Of a DNA stretch of 64,000 bases, positions 45,365 to 54,568 are shown piece after piece. The notes beneath the pieces are model-generated. The model worked only from the letters and a program-made list of their open reading frames with translations. It did no database searches and had not been told where the DNA came from. Each line of letters begins with the position of its first letter. Position 1 is the first letter of the stretch. The position numbers and the translations under genes are program-made. Source of the stretch: an uncultured Pelagimonas sp. (lineage in GTDB: Bacteria; Pseudomonadota; Alphaproteobacteria; Rhodobacterales; Rhodobacteraceae); contig CANMIH010000006.1 of the NCBI GenBank assembly GCA_947497905.1, positions 1-64,000 on the forward strand, read 5' to 3'.

Positions 45365-45369
45365 CGGAT

Positions 45370-46221
45370 ATGAGTCTTCCAACCTATGCAACCACCGGGC
45401 AGCGCATCTGGTACTACACCTTTCGTGTGCTGTGCGGCCTGATCTTCTTCTTCCTGATCGCGCCGATTGCTGTGGTGATCCCGCTGTCGTTCAACGCGCA
45501 GGATTTCTTCACCTTCACTCCCGAGATGCTGCGGCTTGACCCAGATGGGTTCTCGCTCAAGCACTATCGTGACTTCTTTGGTAATCCAGACTGGCAGCAA
45601 GCCTTGGGCAACTCGGTCAAAATTGCTCCTGTGGCGACGATTATCTCGGTGAGCCTTGGGACACTTGCGGCAATTGGCCTGAGCCAGCCACATGTCCCCG
45701 CCCGTCGGGCGATTATGGCGATCCTGATTTCGCCCATGATTGTTCCGCTGATCATTTCGGCGGCTGGCATGTACTTCTTCTACTCGAAGATTGGCCTGTC
45801 GGGGACCTATTGGGGCGTTGTTCTGGCCCACGCGGCTTTGGGGATTCCCTTTGTCATTATCACCGTGACGGCGACGCTTGTTGGCTTTGACCATTCGCTG
45901 ACCCGCGCTGCGGCTAACATGGGGGCCGATCCGGTCACCACCTTCTTCAAGGTGCAGATGCCGTTGATTTTGCCGGGTGTGATTTCGGGTGGTCTCTTCG
46001 CCTTTATCACGTCGTTCGACGAGGTTGTGGTGGTGATTTTTGTCGGCTCTGCCAAGCAACAAACCCTTCCTTGGCAGATGTTTACCGGTCTACGCGAACA
46101 GATCAGCCCGACCATTCTTGCGGTGGCGACCATCCTTGTGGTGATCTCGATTGCTCTGCTGGCAACGGTCGAATTGCTGCGCCGCCGGTCCGAGCGCCTG
46201 CGCGGAATGAGCCCAGGCTGA
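45370..46221 (+). CDS. ABC transporter permease (PotC-like)
   Basis: 283 residues, six hydrophobic helices, EAA motif AAANMGADPVTTFFKVQMP near 180-198. It pairs with the upstream long permease to form the membrane channel of the importer. Normal family length and no extended loop. Five bases separate it from the upstream gene's stop; a terminator-like hairpin follows. Last gene of the operon. Confidence 0.9.
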   Translation: MSLPTYATTGQRIWYYTFRVLCGLIFFFLIAPIAVVIPLSFNAQDFFTFTPEMLRLDPDGFSLKHYRDFFGNPDWQQALGNSVKIAPVATIISVSLGTLAAIGLSQPHVPARRAIMAILISPMIVPLIISAAGMYFFYSKIGLSGTYWGVVLAHAALGIPFVIITVTATLVGFDHSLTRAAANMGADPVTTFFKVQMPLILPGVISGGLFAFITSFDEVVVVIFVGSAKQQTLPWQMFTGLREQISPTILAVATILVVISIALLATVELLRRRSERLRGMSPG

Positions 46222-46258
46222 CGTTCCAAAGAGCATATGATTTTAATGAAAAAGGAAG

Positions 46259-46286
46259 CCGCAGGCCTGAATGGGTCTGCGGTTTT
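46259..46286 (+). terminator. terminator after the importer operon
   Basis: 6-bp stem CCGCAG/CTGCGG with a 12-base loop and TTTT, 37 bases after the last permease stop. Modest stem strength. Confidence 0.55.
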
Positions 46287-46351
46287 CACGTTTTAGAAAG
46301 GGATAGGACGGATGTTGCTGGGGACTAGGCATACTTGTGTTCGAGGACCCC

Positions 46352-47596
46352 ATGACCGAACTGAACCCGCAGTTTATCGCAGAGGCGAGCAATTCGACCT
46401 CTGAAGCTTTGTTTCATCTGTCCGAGCTGTTTTATTCCCGAACCGATGAACGCGGTGTCATCGAGGCGGGCAATAGCGTGTTCCAACGCGTGGCAGGCCA
46501 TGAATGGGACGATCTGATCGGCGCGCCGCATAAGATCATTCGACACTCGGATATGCCCAAAGGTGTGTTCCAGCTGATGTGGGACACCCTGAAAGACGGG
46601 CAGCCCATGGGGGCCTATGTAAAGAACCGCCGCAAAGATGGTCGGTATTACTGGGTTTACGCTCTGGTTGCGCCGGTTGACGGGGGATATGTCTCAACCC
46701 GGATGAAGCCGACGTCTGAGCTGCATCAGAAAGTGATCGAAGTTTACAAAGAGCTTCTGCAGGAAGAGCAGAATGGCCTGAACCCGAAGGCCAGCGCTGA
46801 GCGTCTGCTAGAAATGCTCAAAGGTCTTGGCTTCGCGAGCTATGCGGCCTTCCAGGCCACGGCGATTGCGTCAGAGGTCGAAAGTCGCGCCCGCCAGCTT
46901 GGACGTCCGATCGACCAGCTTCAGAAACGGTTCCTCGATATGTCCCGCGCGATTGCGCAGGTGCAGGTCGAGACCAGTGAAATGACCGAGGCCTTCAAGG
47001 CGATCCGCACCGTCCCGATGAACATGCGCATCATTGCGTCGCGTCTGGAAAATGCCGGCGGCCCGATCAGTGCGATTTCGGTGAACTACAGCCAGATGCT
47101 TGAAGAGATGTCGACCTGGGTCACCACCTTTGTTGACGGCGATGCCTGTGTTTTTGCCCGCATCCGCGATGCGATCCTTGAAGGTCAGTTCCTCGGCTTT
47201 GCGACGGCCATCGAACAGGAAATGATCGAAGTGTTCCAGTCCGTTGATGCAAGCTATCCGGATGAAATTAGTCTCGCCAAGGAAGCGGCTCAGCTTGATG
47301 AGATGCGCAAGCAGTTCAAAAAGCACACGTCGGAAACGCTCAATAGCGTTGAATCCGAAGCCAAGCGCTTTGGCCGCAGCGTGCTCGACATGAAGCGTTA
47401 TGTGACCGGCCTCAGCTCGACCCGTATGATGTGTAAGATTGAGAGCGCATCGCTGTCCAGTTCGGGCTCGGCCTTGGCGGGCATCGTGGATCAGCTGGAT
47501 GACTGCCAGAATGAGATCGAACAGCGGTTGGCCCGTGTGGTCGAGCTGAACGCGGTCATTCAGGGCAACACCTCGATGTTGCGCTCACTTATTTGA
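46352..47596 (+). CDS. soluble PAS-domain protein with helical C-terminal region (Aer-like PAS)
   Basis: 414 residues. An Aer-type PAS domain at about 20-115 (FYSRTDERGVIEAGNSVFQR, then APHKIIRHSDMPKGVFQLMW, YVKNRRKDGRYYWVYALVAP) is followed by a long helical region of about 290 residues with coiled-coil-like heptads. There is no membrane span, HAMP or methyl-accepting signalling tip, so it is not a normal chemoreceptor. The PAS motif is of the kind that binds FAD or haem for redox sensing. ATG at 46352 (GAGGA upstream); GTG at 46337 is an alternative. Output unknown. Confidence 0.8.
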   Translation: MTELNPQFIAEASNSTSEALFHLSELFYSRTDERGVIEAGNSVFQRVAGHEWDDLIGAPHKIIRHSDMPKGVFQLMWDTLKDGQPMGAYVKNRRKDGRYYWVYALVAPVDGGYVSTRMKPTSELHQKVIEVYKELLQEEQNGLNPKASAERLLEMLKGLGFASYAAFQATAIASEVESRARQLGRPIDQLQKRFLDMSRAIAQVQVETSEMTEAFKAIRTVPMNMRIIASRLENAGGPISAISVNYSQMLEEMSTWVTTFVDGDACVFARIRDAILEGQFLGFATAIEQEMIEVFQSVDASYPDEISLAKEAAQLDEMRKQFKKHTSETLNSVESEAKRFGRSVLDMKRYVTGLSSTRMMCKIESASLSSSGSALAGIVDQLDDCQNEIEQRLARVVELNAVIQGNTSMLRSLI

Positions 47597-47616
47597 TTAG
47601 ACCACCAGTCTAAATA

Positions 47617-47652
47617 GAAACGCCCCGATCTGTGAAACAGACGGGGCGTTTC
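47617..47652. terminator. bidirectional terminator between the PAS gene and ilvE
   Basis: Outer stem GAAACGCCCCG/CGGGGCGTTTC with a nested TCTGT/ACAGA stem and one bulged base, with A and T runs on the two sides. Works for both convergent genes. Confidence 0.85.
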
Positions 47653-47690
47653 GCGTTGGGACGGGGGCGATTGTGACGCCCCCGGTGATC

Positions 47691-48563
47691 TTAGCTGCGT
47701 ACCAGCTTTTCATAGCTTTCTGCGATGTCGCGAGTCAGCGCGCCAACTTCAAAGGTATAATCGCCAATCTGACCTACAGGTGTGACTTCGGCGGCGGTGC
47801 CAGTGAGCCAGCACTGCTCAAAGCTTTCCAGCTCCTCGGGCATGATGTGACGTTCGTGGACGGTGATGCCTTTTTCCTTCAGCATCTTCAAAACCGTCTG
47901 TCGGGTCAGGCCATTCAGGAAACAATCGGCCAGCGGGGTATGCACCTCACCATCTTTAACGAAGAAGATGTTTGCGCCGGTGGCCTCTGCCACATAGCCG
48001 CGATAGTCCATGAACAACGCGTCGGAACAGCCTTTCGCCTCAGCAATGTGCTTGGAGGTGGTGCAGATCATGTAGAGACCTGCGGCCTTGGCGTGCACAG
48101 GAATCGTTTCCGGGGACGGGCGCTTCCACTTTGCAATGTCGAGCTTGGCGCCTTCCATTTTGGCGTCGCCGTAGTAGTTGCCCCATTCCCAGGCTGCGAT
48201 GGCAAGGCGGACTGGGTTTTTCGCCGACGCGACACCCATGTCTTCACCGGCGCCACGCCAGGCCAGCGCGCGTACATAGGCATTGGTCAGACCGTTGACT
48301 TCCAACACCTGCTTTTTGGCCGCTTCGATTTCATCCACAGAAAAAGGGATCTGGAAATCAAGCTCACCTGCCGAAAAATGCAGGCGTTCGGAATGTTCGC
48401 GTGACAGAAAAATCTTGCCATTGTAGGCGCGTTCGCCTTCGAAAACCGAGCTGGCGTAATGCAGGCCATGGGTCAGGATATGCACATTGGCATCCCGCCA
48501 TTCGACCAGTTTACCATCCAGCCAGATTTTGCCGTCGCGGTCATCGTATGCTGCGCTCGCCAT
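47691..48563 (-). CDS. ilvE: branched-chain amino acid aminotransferase
   Basis: 290 residues, fold-type IV PLP enzyme. PLP Lys159 lies in HAKAAGLYMI, with the family signature EATGANIFFVKDG near 200-212 and FEGERAYNG near 41-49. It makes or degrades valine, leucine and isoleucine. GGGAGA precedes the ATG. It is divergent from petP. This ilvE-petP-petR arrangement is familiar from Rhodobacterales genomes (recalled, not searched). Confidence 0.93.
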   Translation of the reverse strand: MASAAYDDRDGKIWLDGKLVEWRDANVHILTHGLHYASSVFEGERAYNGKIFLSREHSERLHFSAGELDFQIPFSVDEIEAAKKQVLEVNGLTNAYVRALAWRGAGEDMGVASAKNPVRLAIAAWEWGNYYGDAKMEGAKLDIAKWKRPSPETIPVHAKAAGLYMICTTSKHIAEAKGCSDALFMDYRGYVAEATGANIFFVKDGEVHTPLADCFLNGLTRQTVLKMLKEKGITVHERHIMPEELESFEQCWLTGTAAEVTPVGQIGDYTFEVGALTRDIAESYEKLVRS

Positions 48564-48703
48564 TGTGTCTCTCCCAACTGGCTCGTTTTGTCGAATGTTG
48601 CGCTGGTTGCGTCCGCTTCGGACATAAAATTGCGCAAAATGTGAGATTCGCTACCAGTTGCGACTTGGAATGTCAATAAGGCTGACTTAAACTGGGGGAA
48701 GAC

Positions 48704-49222
48704 GTGAAAGAAAGAGACGTGATGAGTGAGGCAAAACCCCCAAGCGGCGAAGCGCTTTTGTTCCTGACAGACGATCAGCTCCGACAAGGTGCCGAGGCGA
48801 TGTTCTTTGCGTACCGCGGATTCACGGCAGATCCTGATCGCATTTTGGCGGGCCTGAGTTACGGTCGGGCACATCACAGGGCGCTGCATTTTATTCACAC
48901 CGCGCCGGGCACGACAGTCAATAACCTCCTGACAGTTTTGGGTGTGACCAAACAATCGCTCAATCGCGTGTTGCGCACTTTGATCGAGGATGGTTTGGTA
49001 GAAAGCCGGGTTGGGCGTAACGATCGACGTGAAAGGCATTTGTTTCTGACCGAAGCAGGAACCGGGCTCGAGCGGGAATTGTCAGACGCGCAACGGGCAC
49101 GCATGCGTGCCGCGTATAAGCAGGCGGGCCCTGAAGCAGTTGCCGGGTTCCGGAGAGTGTTGGAAGCAATGATGGATCCGGAGCTGCGCCGGCAATATCA
49201 GAGACTGAGAGAGGGGCAGTGA
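48704..49222 (+). CDS. petP: MarR-family regulator, PetP-like
   Basis: 172 residues with a winged helix-turn-helix at about 70-130 (VNNLLTVLGVTKQSLNRVLR, then VESRVGRNDRRERHLFLTEA). The gene is followed with a stop/start overlap by an OmpR-type regulator and is divergent from ilvE. In Rhodobacter capsulatus the petP-petR pair lies upstream of petABC, and the pair is needed for respiration and photosynthesis regulation. Start GTG 48704 has GGGGGA upstream; ATG 48722 is an alternative. The name rests on gene order and family, not on a database hit. Confidence 0.75.
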   Translation: MKERDVMSEAKPPSGEALLFLTDDQLRQGAEAMFFAYRGFTADPDRILAGLSYGRAHHRALHFIHTAPGTTVNNLLTVLGVTKQSLNRVLRTLIEDGLVESRVGRNDRRERHLFLTEAGTGLERELSDAQRARMRAAYKQAGPEAVAGFRRVLEAMMDPELRRQYQRLREGQ

Positions 49223-49923
49223 TGGCGGATCCTGACGCTCATTTGCTCGTCGTAGATGACGACGAACGCATTCGGACACTTTTGCAGAAATTCCTGATCC
49301 GGAACGGGTTTCTGGTCAGCGGAGCACGGGACGCTGCACATGCGCGCCGAATCTTGGGTGGGCTGGATTTCGATTTGATTGTCCTTGACGTGATGATGCC
49401 CGGCGAAGATGGCATCAGCCTGACTCGCAGTTTGCGGGAAACCAGTCAAACACCGATCTTGTTGCTAACCGCGAAATCCGAAACGGAAGATCGCATTCAG
49501 GGGTTAGAGGCCGGTGCGGATGATTACCTTGCCAAGCCCTTTGAGCCCAAAGAGCTGTTGCTCCGGATCAATGCCATCTTGCGGCGGATGCCCGAAAGCC
49601 GCGCGGAAGCGGCTGCGCCCAAGCTGCTGACGCTGGGACCGATCCGGTATGACATTGAACGGGGCGAGTTGTGGCGTGGCGAAGATATGATTCGTCTGAC
49701 TGCGACGGAAAGTCAGCTGATGAAGATCTTTTCGGCCAAACCGGGGGAAGCCCTAAGCCGGGCCAATCTGGTAGAAGAGCTGGGGCGTGACAAAGGACAG
49801 GCACAGGAACGCGCGGTCGATGTTCAGATCACGCGTTTGCGGCGCAAGCTTGAGACCGACCCAAAGCAGCCGCGATATCTTCAGACGGTCCGTGGGGCCG
49901 GCTATATGCTTGCGCCGGATTGA
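49222..49923 (+). CDS. petR: OmpR-family response regulator, PetR-like
   Basis: 233 residues: receiver domain with VDDDERI near 12-18, phospho-acceptor in LIVLDVMMPGEDG (near Asp56) and Lys in DDYLAKPF, then a winged-helix output domain (LTATESQLMKIFSAKPGEAL, RAVDVQITRLRRKLE). No histidine kinase is adjacent. The start ATG overlaps the PetP stop codon. In R. capsulatus PetR is thought to work with PetP and without a known kinase. The gene name is by analogy. Confidence 0.85.
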   Translation: MADPDAHLLVVDDDERIRTLLQKFLIRNGFLVSGARDAAHARRILGGLDFDLIVLDVMMPGEDGISLTRSLRETSQTPILLLTAKSETEDRIQGLEAGADDYLAKPFEPKELLLRINAILRRMPESRAEAAAPKLLTLGPIRYDIERGELWRGEDMIRLTATESQLMKIFSAKPGEALSRANLVEELGRDKGQAQERAVDVQITRLRRKLETDPKQPRYLQTVRGAGYMLAPD

Positions 49924-49970
49924 TCGGCGCAGTTTTTCCCTGATGACCAAGTGAAGTAAGGAACCGCGCG

Positions 49971-50897
49971 ATGACCACGGCTTTGATCACCCATGCCGAG
50001 TGTCTTGATCATGTCACGCCCGAAGGACACCCAGAGCGCGTGGCGCGTCTTGAACATGTGTTGCACGCCTTGGCCGGTCTGGACCTAATCCGCGAGACCG
50101 CGCCCCAAGGTCGGAACGAAGACATCCTGCGGGTGCATCCGCAGGCCCATCTCGACCACATCCGCAAGACCGCTCCGATCGAAGGGCGTGCCAAGCTTGA
50201 TGCGGAAACATGGATGTCGGTCGGGTCGCTCAATGCGGCCTACCGTGCCGTGGGCGCTGTGACGCGTGGGGTCGATATGGTCATGGGCGGCGAGGCGCAA
50301 AACGTCTTTTGTGCCATTCGACCGCCGGGGCATCATGCCGAGGCTGAAACACCGATGGGGTTCTGCCTGTTTGGCAATGCGGCCATTGCGGCAAAATATG
50401 CACTGGATCATCATGGGCTAGAGCGCGTTGCGATCGTGGATTTTGATGTGCACCACGGCAATGGCACACAGGACCTATTGTGGGATGAGGCCAGGGTTCT
50501 GACCGTGACCAGCCAGCAGATGCCGCTGTGGCCTGGCAGTGGCGGTCGCAATGAACAGGGCAGCCATGGTCAGGTGGTGAATGTGCCGTTGGAACCGGAC
50601 AGTGGTGGGGCGGAAATGCGCGCCGCATACGAAAAGTATGTGTTTCCCAGATTGCGTAAGTTCGAGCCACAATTGATTGTCATCTCAGCGGGGTTTGATG
50701 CCCATCAGGATGATCCACTGGCCAACCTGAGTTGGGTGGAGGATGACTTCCGTTGGATCACCCGTCAACTTTGCGCGATTGCGGATGAGAGTGCAGAGGG
50801 TCGCGTGGTCTCGACTTTGGAAGGCGGGTATGATCTTCAGGCGCTGGCAGCGTCAACCAAGGCGCATGTAGAGGCGTTGCAGGAGGCCGGGAAATGA
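49971..50897 (+). CDS. histone deacetylase/acetylpolyamine amidohydrolase family protein
   Basis: 308 residues of the arginase-like zinc amidohydrolase fold. Active-site motifs: RPPGHHAE near 118-125, DFDVHHGNGTQ near 158-168, SAGFDAHQDDPL near 241-252, and EGGYD near the C-terminus. Bacterial members deacetylate acetylpolyamines or acetyl-lysine. AAGGA precedes the ATG. Four-base overlap with xseB downstream makes it the first gene of the xseB-ispA-dxs operon. Confidence 0.9.
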   Translation: MTTALITHAECLDHVTPEGHPERVARLEHVLHALAGLDLIRETAPQGRNEDILRVHPQAHLDHIRKTAPIEGRAKLDAETWMSVGSLNAAYRAVGAVTRGVDMVMGGEAQNVFCAIRPPGHHAEAETPMGFCLFGNAAIAAKYALDHHGLERVAIVDFDVHHGNGTQDLLWDEARVLTVTSQQMPLWPGSGGRNEQGSHGQVVNVPLEPDSGGAEMRAAYEKYVFPRLRKFEPQLIVISAGFDAHQDDPLANLSWVEDDFRWITRQLCAIADESAEGRVVSTLEGGYDLQALAASTKAHVEALQEAGK

Positions 50898-51136
50898 GCG
50901 AGATCGCAGTCGAAGAGATGAGCTTTGAGCAGGCTATGGCCGAGCTTGAGCAGGTGGTGGGCCAGCTGGAGCGTGGCGACGTCGCGCTTGAGGATTCCAT
51001 CAAGCTGTATGAGCGCGGTGCCAAGTTGAAAAAACGCTGCGAAGCCAAGCTGAAAGAAGCGGAAGAAAAAGTGGCGGCCATCACCCTGGACGGTGAAGGC
51101 AATCCCGCAGGATTGAAGCCTGTCGAAGGTCTCTAA
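50894..51136 (+). CDS. xseB: exodeoxyribonuclease VII small subunit
   Basis: 80 residues, the standard XseB size. Two-helix protein with MSFEQAMAELEQVVGQLERG, then DVALEDSIKLYERGAKLKK. It associates with the large subunit XseA (not in the window) in a single-strand-specific exonuclease. Overlaps the deacetylase stop codon and is directly followed by ispA, the standard xseB-ispA-dxs order. Confidence 0.93.
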   Translation: MSEIAVEEMSFEQAMAELEQVVGQLERGDVALEDSIKLYERGAKLKKRCEAKLKEAEEKVAAITLDGEGNPAGLKPVEGL

Positions 51137-52009
51137 ATGGGCTTCAAGGACGATCTGCTGCGCGTTTCGGTCGAGACGCAGGCCCACCTGACCTCGGTCT
51201 TGGCGGAACATCCAGCGATACCGGTGGTTCAGGCGATGAGCTATGCCACGGCTGGGGGCAAAGGGCTGCGTGCCTATCTGGTGATGGCCGGGGCTGAGAT
51301 GCATGATGTGCCGCGCGATCGTGCCATTTGGCCTGCCGCGGCCATTGAGGCCGTGCATGCCTATTCGCTGGTTCATGATGACCTGCCCTGCATGGACGAT
51401 GATGATCTGCGCCGGGGCGAGCCGACCGTTCACAAAAAATGGGATGAGGCCACTGCCGTTCTGGCGGGAGATGCGCTACAGACCCTTGGCTTTGAGATGC
51501 TTTTGCGCCCCGAGTGCCACCCAGAATCTGCTGTGCGGGCTGATCTGGCGCTGAGCATGGCGCGGGCCGCTGGGGCGCGGGGCATGGTCTATGGTCAGGC
51601 GCTGGATATGGCGGCGGAGACCGCAGAAACGCCGCTGACCCTTGAACAGATCACAGCCTTGCAGGCCGGGAAAACCGGTGCGTTGATCCAGTGGTCAGCC
51701 GAAGCGGGTGCCCGTCTAGCTCAGGCCGATCCGTCGGCCCTGGGCGCCTATGCCACTGCGCTGGGTTTGGCGTTTCAGATTGCCGATGATATCCTTGATG
51801 TAGAAGGGGATGCGGCAACTGTGGGCAAGGCCGTGGGCAAAGATGCCGATCGCGGAAAAGCCACCTTTGTCAGCCTTTTGGGGCTGGACGGGGCAAAGCG
51901 CCGCGCCGCAGACCTGATGCAAGAGGCCTGCGACGCCCTAGATATGTATGGTAACAAAGCTGATCGCTTGCGAGAGGCCGCGCGCTTCGTTATTTCGCGC
52001 AACAAATAG
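51137..52009 (+). CDS. ispA: farnesyl diphosphate synthase (polyprenyl synthetase)
   Basis: 290 residues with first aspartate-rich motif DDLPCMDDDDLRRG near 86-99 and second motif FQIADDILDVEGD near 213-225. Makes farnesyl (possibly geranyl) diphosphate from IPP and DMAPP for quinones, undecaprenyl phosphate and carotenoids. Starts immediately after the xseB stop. Followed by dxs after 21 bases. Confidence 0.93.
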   Translation: MGFKDDLLRVSVETQAHLTSVLAEHPAIPVVQAMSYATAGGKGLRAYLVMAGAEMHDVPRDRAIWPAAAIEAVHAYSLVHDDLPCMDDDDLRRGEPTVHKKWDEATAVLAGDALQTLGFEMLLRPECHPESAVRADLALSMARAAGARGMVYGQALDMAAETAETPLTLEQITALQAGKTGALIQWSAEAGARLAQADPSALGAYATALGLAFQIADDILDVEGDAATVGKAVGKDADRGKATFVSLLGLDGAKRRAADLMQEACDALDMYGNKADRLREAARFVISRNK

Positions 52010-52030
52010 CCGGAGCCCCCGGGAGGACCA

Positions 52031-53956
52031 ATGTCAGACAGGCCGCAAACCCCGCTGTTGGATCGGGTGCAGACCCCATCGGATTTGAAGCAGTTCTCGG
52101 ACGCCGAGCTTGAGCGTCTGGCGCATGAGCTGCGCATGGACACCATCGCAACTGTGTCTCAGACCGGTGGTCACCTAGGGGCGGGTCTTGGCGTTGTCGA
52201 ACTGACCGTGGCGCTGCATGCGGTGTTTGATGCGCCGCGTGACAAGATCATCTGGGATGTGTCGCACCAGTGTTATCCGCATAAAATCCTGACCGGGCGT
52301 CGGGATCGGATGCTGAGCCTGCGCCAGAAAGATGGGCTGTCTGGCTTCACGAAACGCAGTGAAAGCCCCTATGATCCCTTCGGGGCGGCGCATAGTTCGA
52401 CCTCGATTTCTGCCGCGCTGGGGTTTGCGGTTGCGCGGGATCTGGGTGGGGCCTGTGACACCGGACACGGCGATGCAATTGCGGTGATCGGTGACGGCTC
52501 GATGAGCGCGGGCATGGCCTTTGAGGCGATGAACAATGCGGGTCATCTGGGCAAGCGCATGATTGTGATCCTCAATGACAACGAGATGTCGATTGCCCCT
52601 CCTACGGGTGCTCTATCGAACTATCTCAGCCGGTTGTATGCCGAGGCCCCTTTTCAGGATTTCAAAGCCGCCGCCAAAGGTGCGGTGAGTCTGTTGCCCG
52701 AACCCTTCCGCGAGGGGGCAAAGCGCGCCAAGGAAATGCTCAAAGGCATGACCGTGGGTGGGACACTGTTTGAAGAGCTGGGCTTTTCCTATCTTGGTCC
52801 GATTGATGGCCATGACCTGAGCCAGCTTCTGCCGGTGCTACGCACTGTACGTCAGCGGGCCACCGGGCCGATCCTGATCCATGCCTTGACCAAAAAGGGC
52901 AAAGGCTATGAACACGCCGAGTTTGCCCCGGACAAAGGGCATGCTCGAGCCAAGTTCGATATGGTCACCGGCAAACAGAAAAAGGCGCCCTCCAACGCGC
53001 CAAGCTATACCCGTGTCTTTGCCGATAGTTTGCTGGAAGAGGCAGCGGAGGACGCGCAGATCTGTGCGGTGACGGCTGCGATGCCCGATGGGACGGGGCT
53101 TGATCTCTTTGCCGAGCGCTATCCCAGCCGGTGTTTTGACGTAGGCATCGCGGAGCAGCACGGTGTGACCTTTGCTGCCGGGCTTGCTGCGGGGGGAATG
53201 AAACCCTTCTGTGCCATGTATTCGACCTTCCTCCAGCGCGGCTATGATCAGGTCGTGCATGATGTGGCGATCCAGCGGTTGCCCGTGCGCTTTGCCATTG
53301 ACCGCGCGGGATTGGTTGGGGCCGATGGAGCGACCCACGCCGGGTCGTTCGACGTGGCCTATCTGGCGAACCTGCCGGGCATCGTGGTGATGGCGGCGGC
53401 GGATGAGGCCGAGCTGAAACATATGGTGGCCACGGCGGCGGCCTATGATGACGGTCCTATTGCCTTCCGCTATCCGCGTGGTGAAGGTGAAGGCGTTGAG
53501 ATGCCTGCACGGGGTGAGCCGCTTGAGATCGGAAAAGGCCGGATGATCCGCGAAGGAAGCCGGGTTGCGATCCTCAGCTTTGGCACCCGCTTGGGCGAGG
53601 TTCTGAAAGCCTGCGAAGCGCTTGAAGCGCGCGGAGTCTCACCCACAGTGGCCGACGCCCGTTTTGCCAAGCCGCTGGACCGGGATCTGATCCTCAAACT
53701 GGCGGCAGAGCATGAGGCGCTGATCTGTATCGAAGAGGGCGCTGTTGGCGGTTTTGGCAGCCATGTGGCCCAGCTTTTGGCAGAAGAGGGCGTGTTTGAC
53801 ACCGGGATCAAATTCCGGTCGATGGTTCTGCCCGATATCTTTATCGATCAGGCCAGCCCCAAAGACATGTATGCCGTCGCAGCGATGAACGCGCCGGACA
53901 TCGAGGCCAAGGTTTTGGATGTGCTGGGTGTTGAGGTGTTGGACAAGCGCGCGTAA
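52031..53956 (+). CDS. dxs: 1-deoxy-D-xylulose-5-phosphate synthase
   Basis: 641 residues. Thiamine-diphosphate enzyme of the first step of the MEP isoprenoid pathway. ThDP motif [18 protein letters not shown] near 155-172, [12 protein letters not shown], and transketolase-type C-terminal domain (FPLVPTYPRGEG-like region [10 protein letters not shown]). GGGAGGACC precedes the ATG. Last gene of the operon with xseB and ispA; its convergent neighbour exoD lies 15 bases away, so a terminator has to be in the overlapping region. Confidence 0.95.
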   Translation: MSDRPQTPLLDRVQTPSDLKQFSDAELERLAHELRMDTIATVSQTGGHLGAGLGVVELTVALHAVFDAPRDKIIWDVSHQCYPHKILTGRRDRMLSLRQKDGLSGFTKRSESPYDPFGAAHSSTSISAALGFAVARDLGGACDTGHGDAIAVIGDGSMSAGMAFEAMNNAGHLGKRMIVILNDNEMSIAPPTGALSNYLSRLYAEAPFQDFKAAAKGAVSLLPEPFREGAKRAKEMLKGMTVGGTLFEELGFSYLGPIDGHDLSQLLPVLRTVRQRATGPILIHALTKKGKGYEHAEFAPDKGHARAKFDMVTGKQKKAPSNAPSYTRVFADSLLEEAAEDAQICAVTAAMPDGTGLDLFAERYPSRCFDVGIAEQHGVTFAAGLAAGGMKPFCAMYSTFLQRGYDQVVHDVAIQRLPVRFAIDRAGLVGADGATHAGSFDVAYLANLPGIVVMAAADEAELKHMVATAAAYDDGPIAFRYPRGEGEGVEMPARGEPLEIGKGRMIREGSRVAILSFGTRLGEVLKACEALEARGVSPTVADARFAKPLDRDLILKLAAEHEALICIEEGAVGGFGSHVAQLLAEEGVFDTGIKFRSMVLPDIFIDQASPKDMYAVAAMNAPDIEAKVLDVLGVEVLDKRA

Positions 53957-53971
53957 CGCGCGCTGTCCGCC

Positions 53972-54568
53972 TTAAAAAATACCGGTCCAGAAAAAGAACA
54001 CGGCGGTTACCAAGAGGCCCAGCCAGACATAGCCCGCCAGCAGAAACAGGCCTTCGCGCAGGGTCAGTCCCGCGGCGATCAGGGTCATGCCAACTGCAAT
54101 GATGGTGGTCGACATCGGGACGAGTGACAGTGGCGGCCATGTCAGCGCTGCGCAGGTGATTACGGCATAGCCGATGTCTGCGAAGGGGCGATAGGCCAGA
54201 ATGCGCAGGGCGCCGCTGCGACGACGATCAAGCCAGCGCGCGCTGCCTCCCAGCCAGTCCAGTGCCTTGTTCAGGGCTGAGGCCTTGACCTGACGCTTCA
54301 TCAGGAACTGCGGTAGCCAGAGAGATTTGCGGCCCATGATGGCCTGCACGGCGGTCAGCACAATCACAATCGAAAGCAGCGCTGGAAGAAAAGGGATCGA
54401 CGACAGGGGCGACACCATCAGCACGCCGATTACCAAAAGCAGAGCAGGAAAACTCTGGGTGCCGATGCGCGCCATCACGTCCTCGAGGGACAGGGCCTCG
54501 ACACCGGGTTTGGCGCGGATCCGGTCCAGCAGATCCACCATGCCTTTGACTTCGTCTGGGACGCTCAT
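53972..54568 (-). CDS. exoD: ExoD-family membrane protein
   Basis: 198 residues with about four hydrophobic helices (FPALLLVIGVLMVSPLSSIP, LLSIVIVLTAVQAIMG, and two near the C-terminus). The family signature near the N-terminus (LLDRIR...GVEALSLEDVMARIGTQSFP) is that of ExoD, first found in rhizobia and affecting exopolysaccharide synthesis; function is still unclear. Start overlaps the stop of the upstream SDR gene, so the two form a small minus-strand operon. Confidence 0.88.
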   Translation of the reverse strand: MSVPDEVKGMVDLLDRIRAKPGVEALSLEDVMARIGTQSFPALLLVIGVLMVSPLSSIPFLPALLSIVIVLTAVQAIMGRKSLWLPQFLMKRQVKASALNKALDWLGGSARWLDRRRSGALRILAYRPFADIGYAVITCAALTWPPLSLVPMSTTIIAVGMTLIAAGLTLREGLFLLAGYVWLGLLVTAVFFFWTGIF

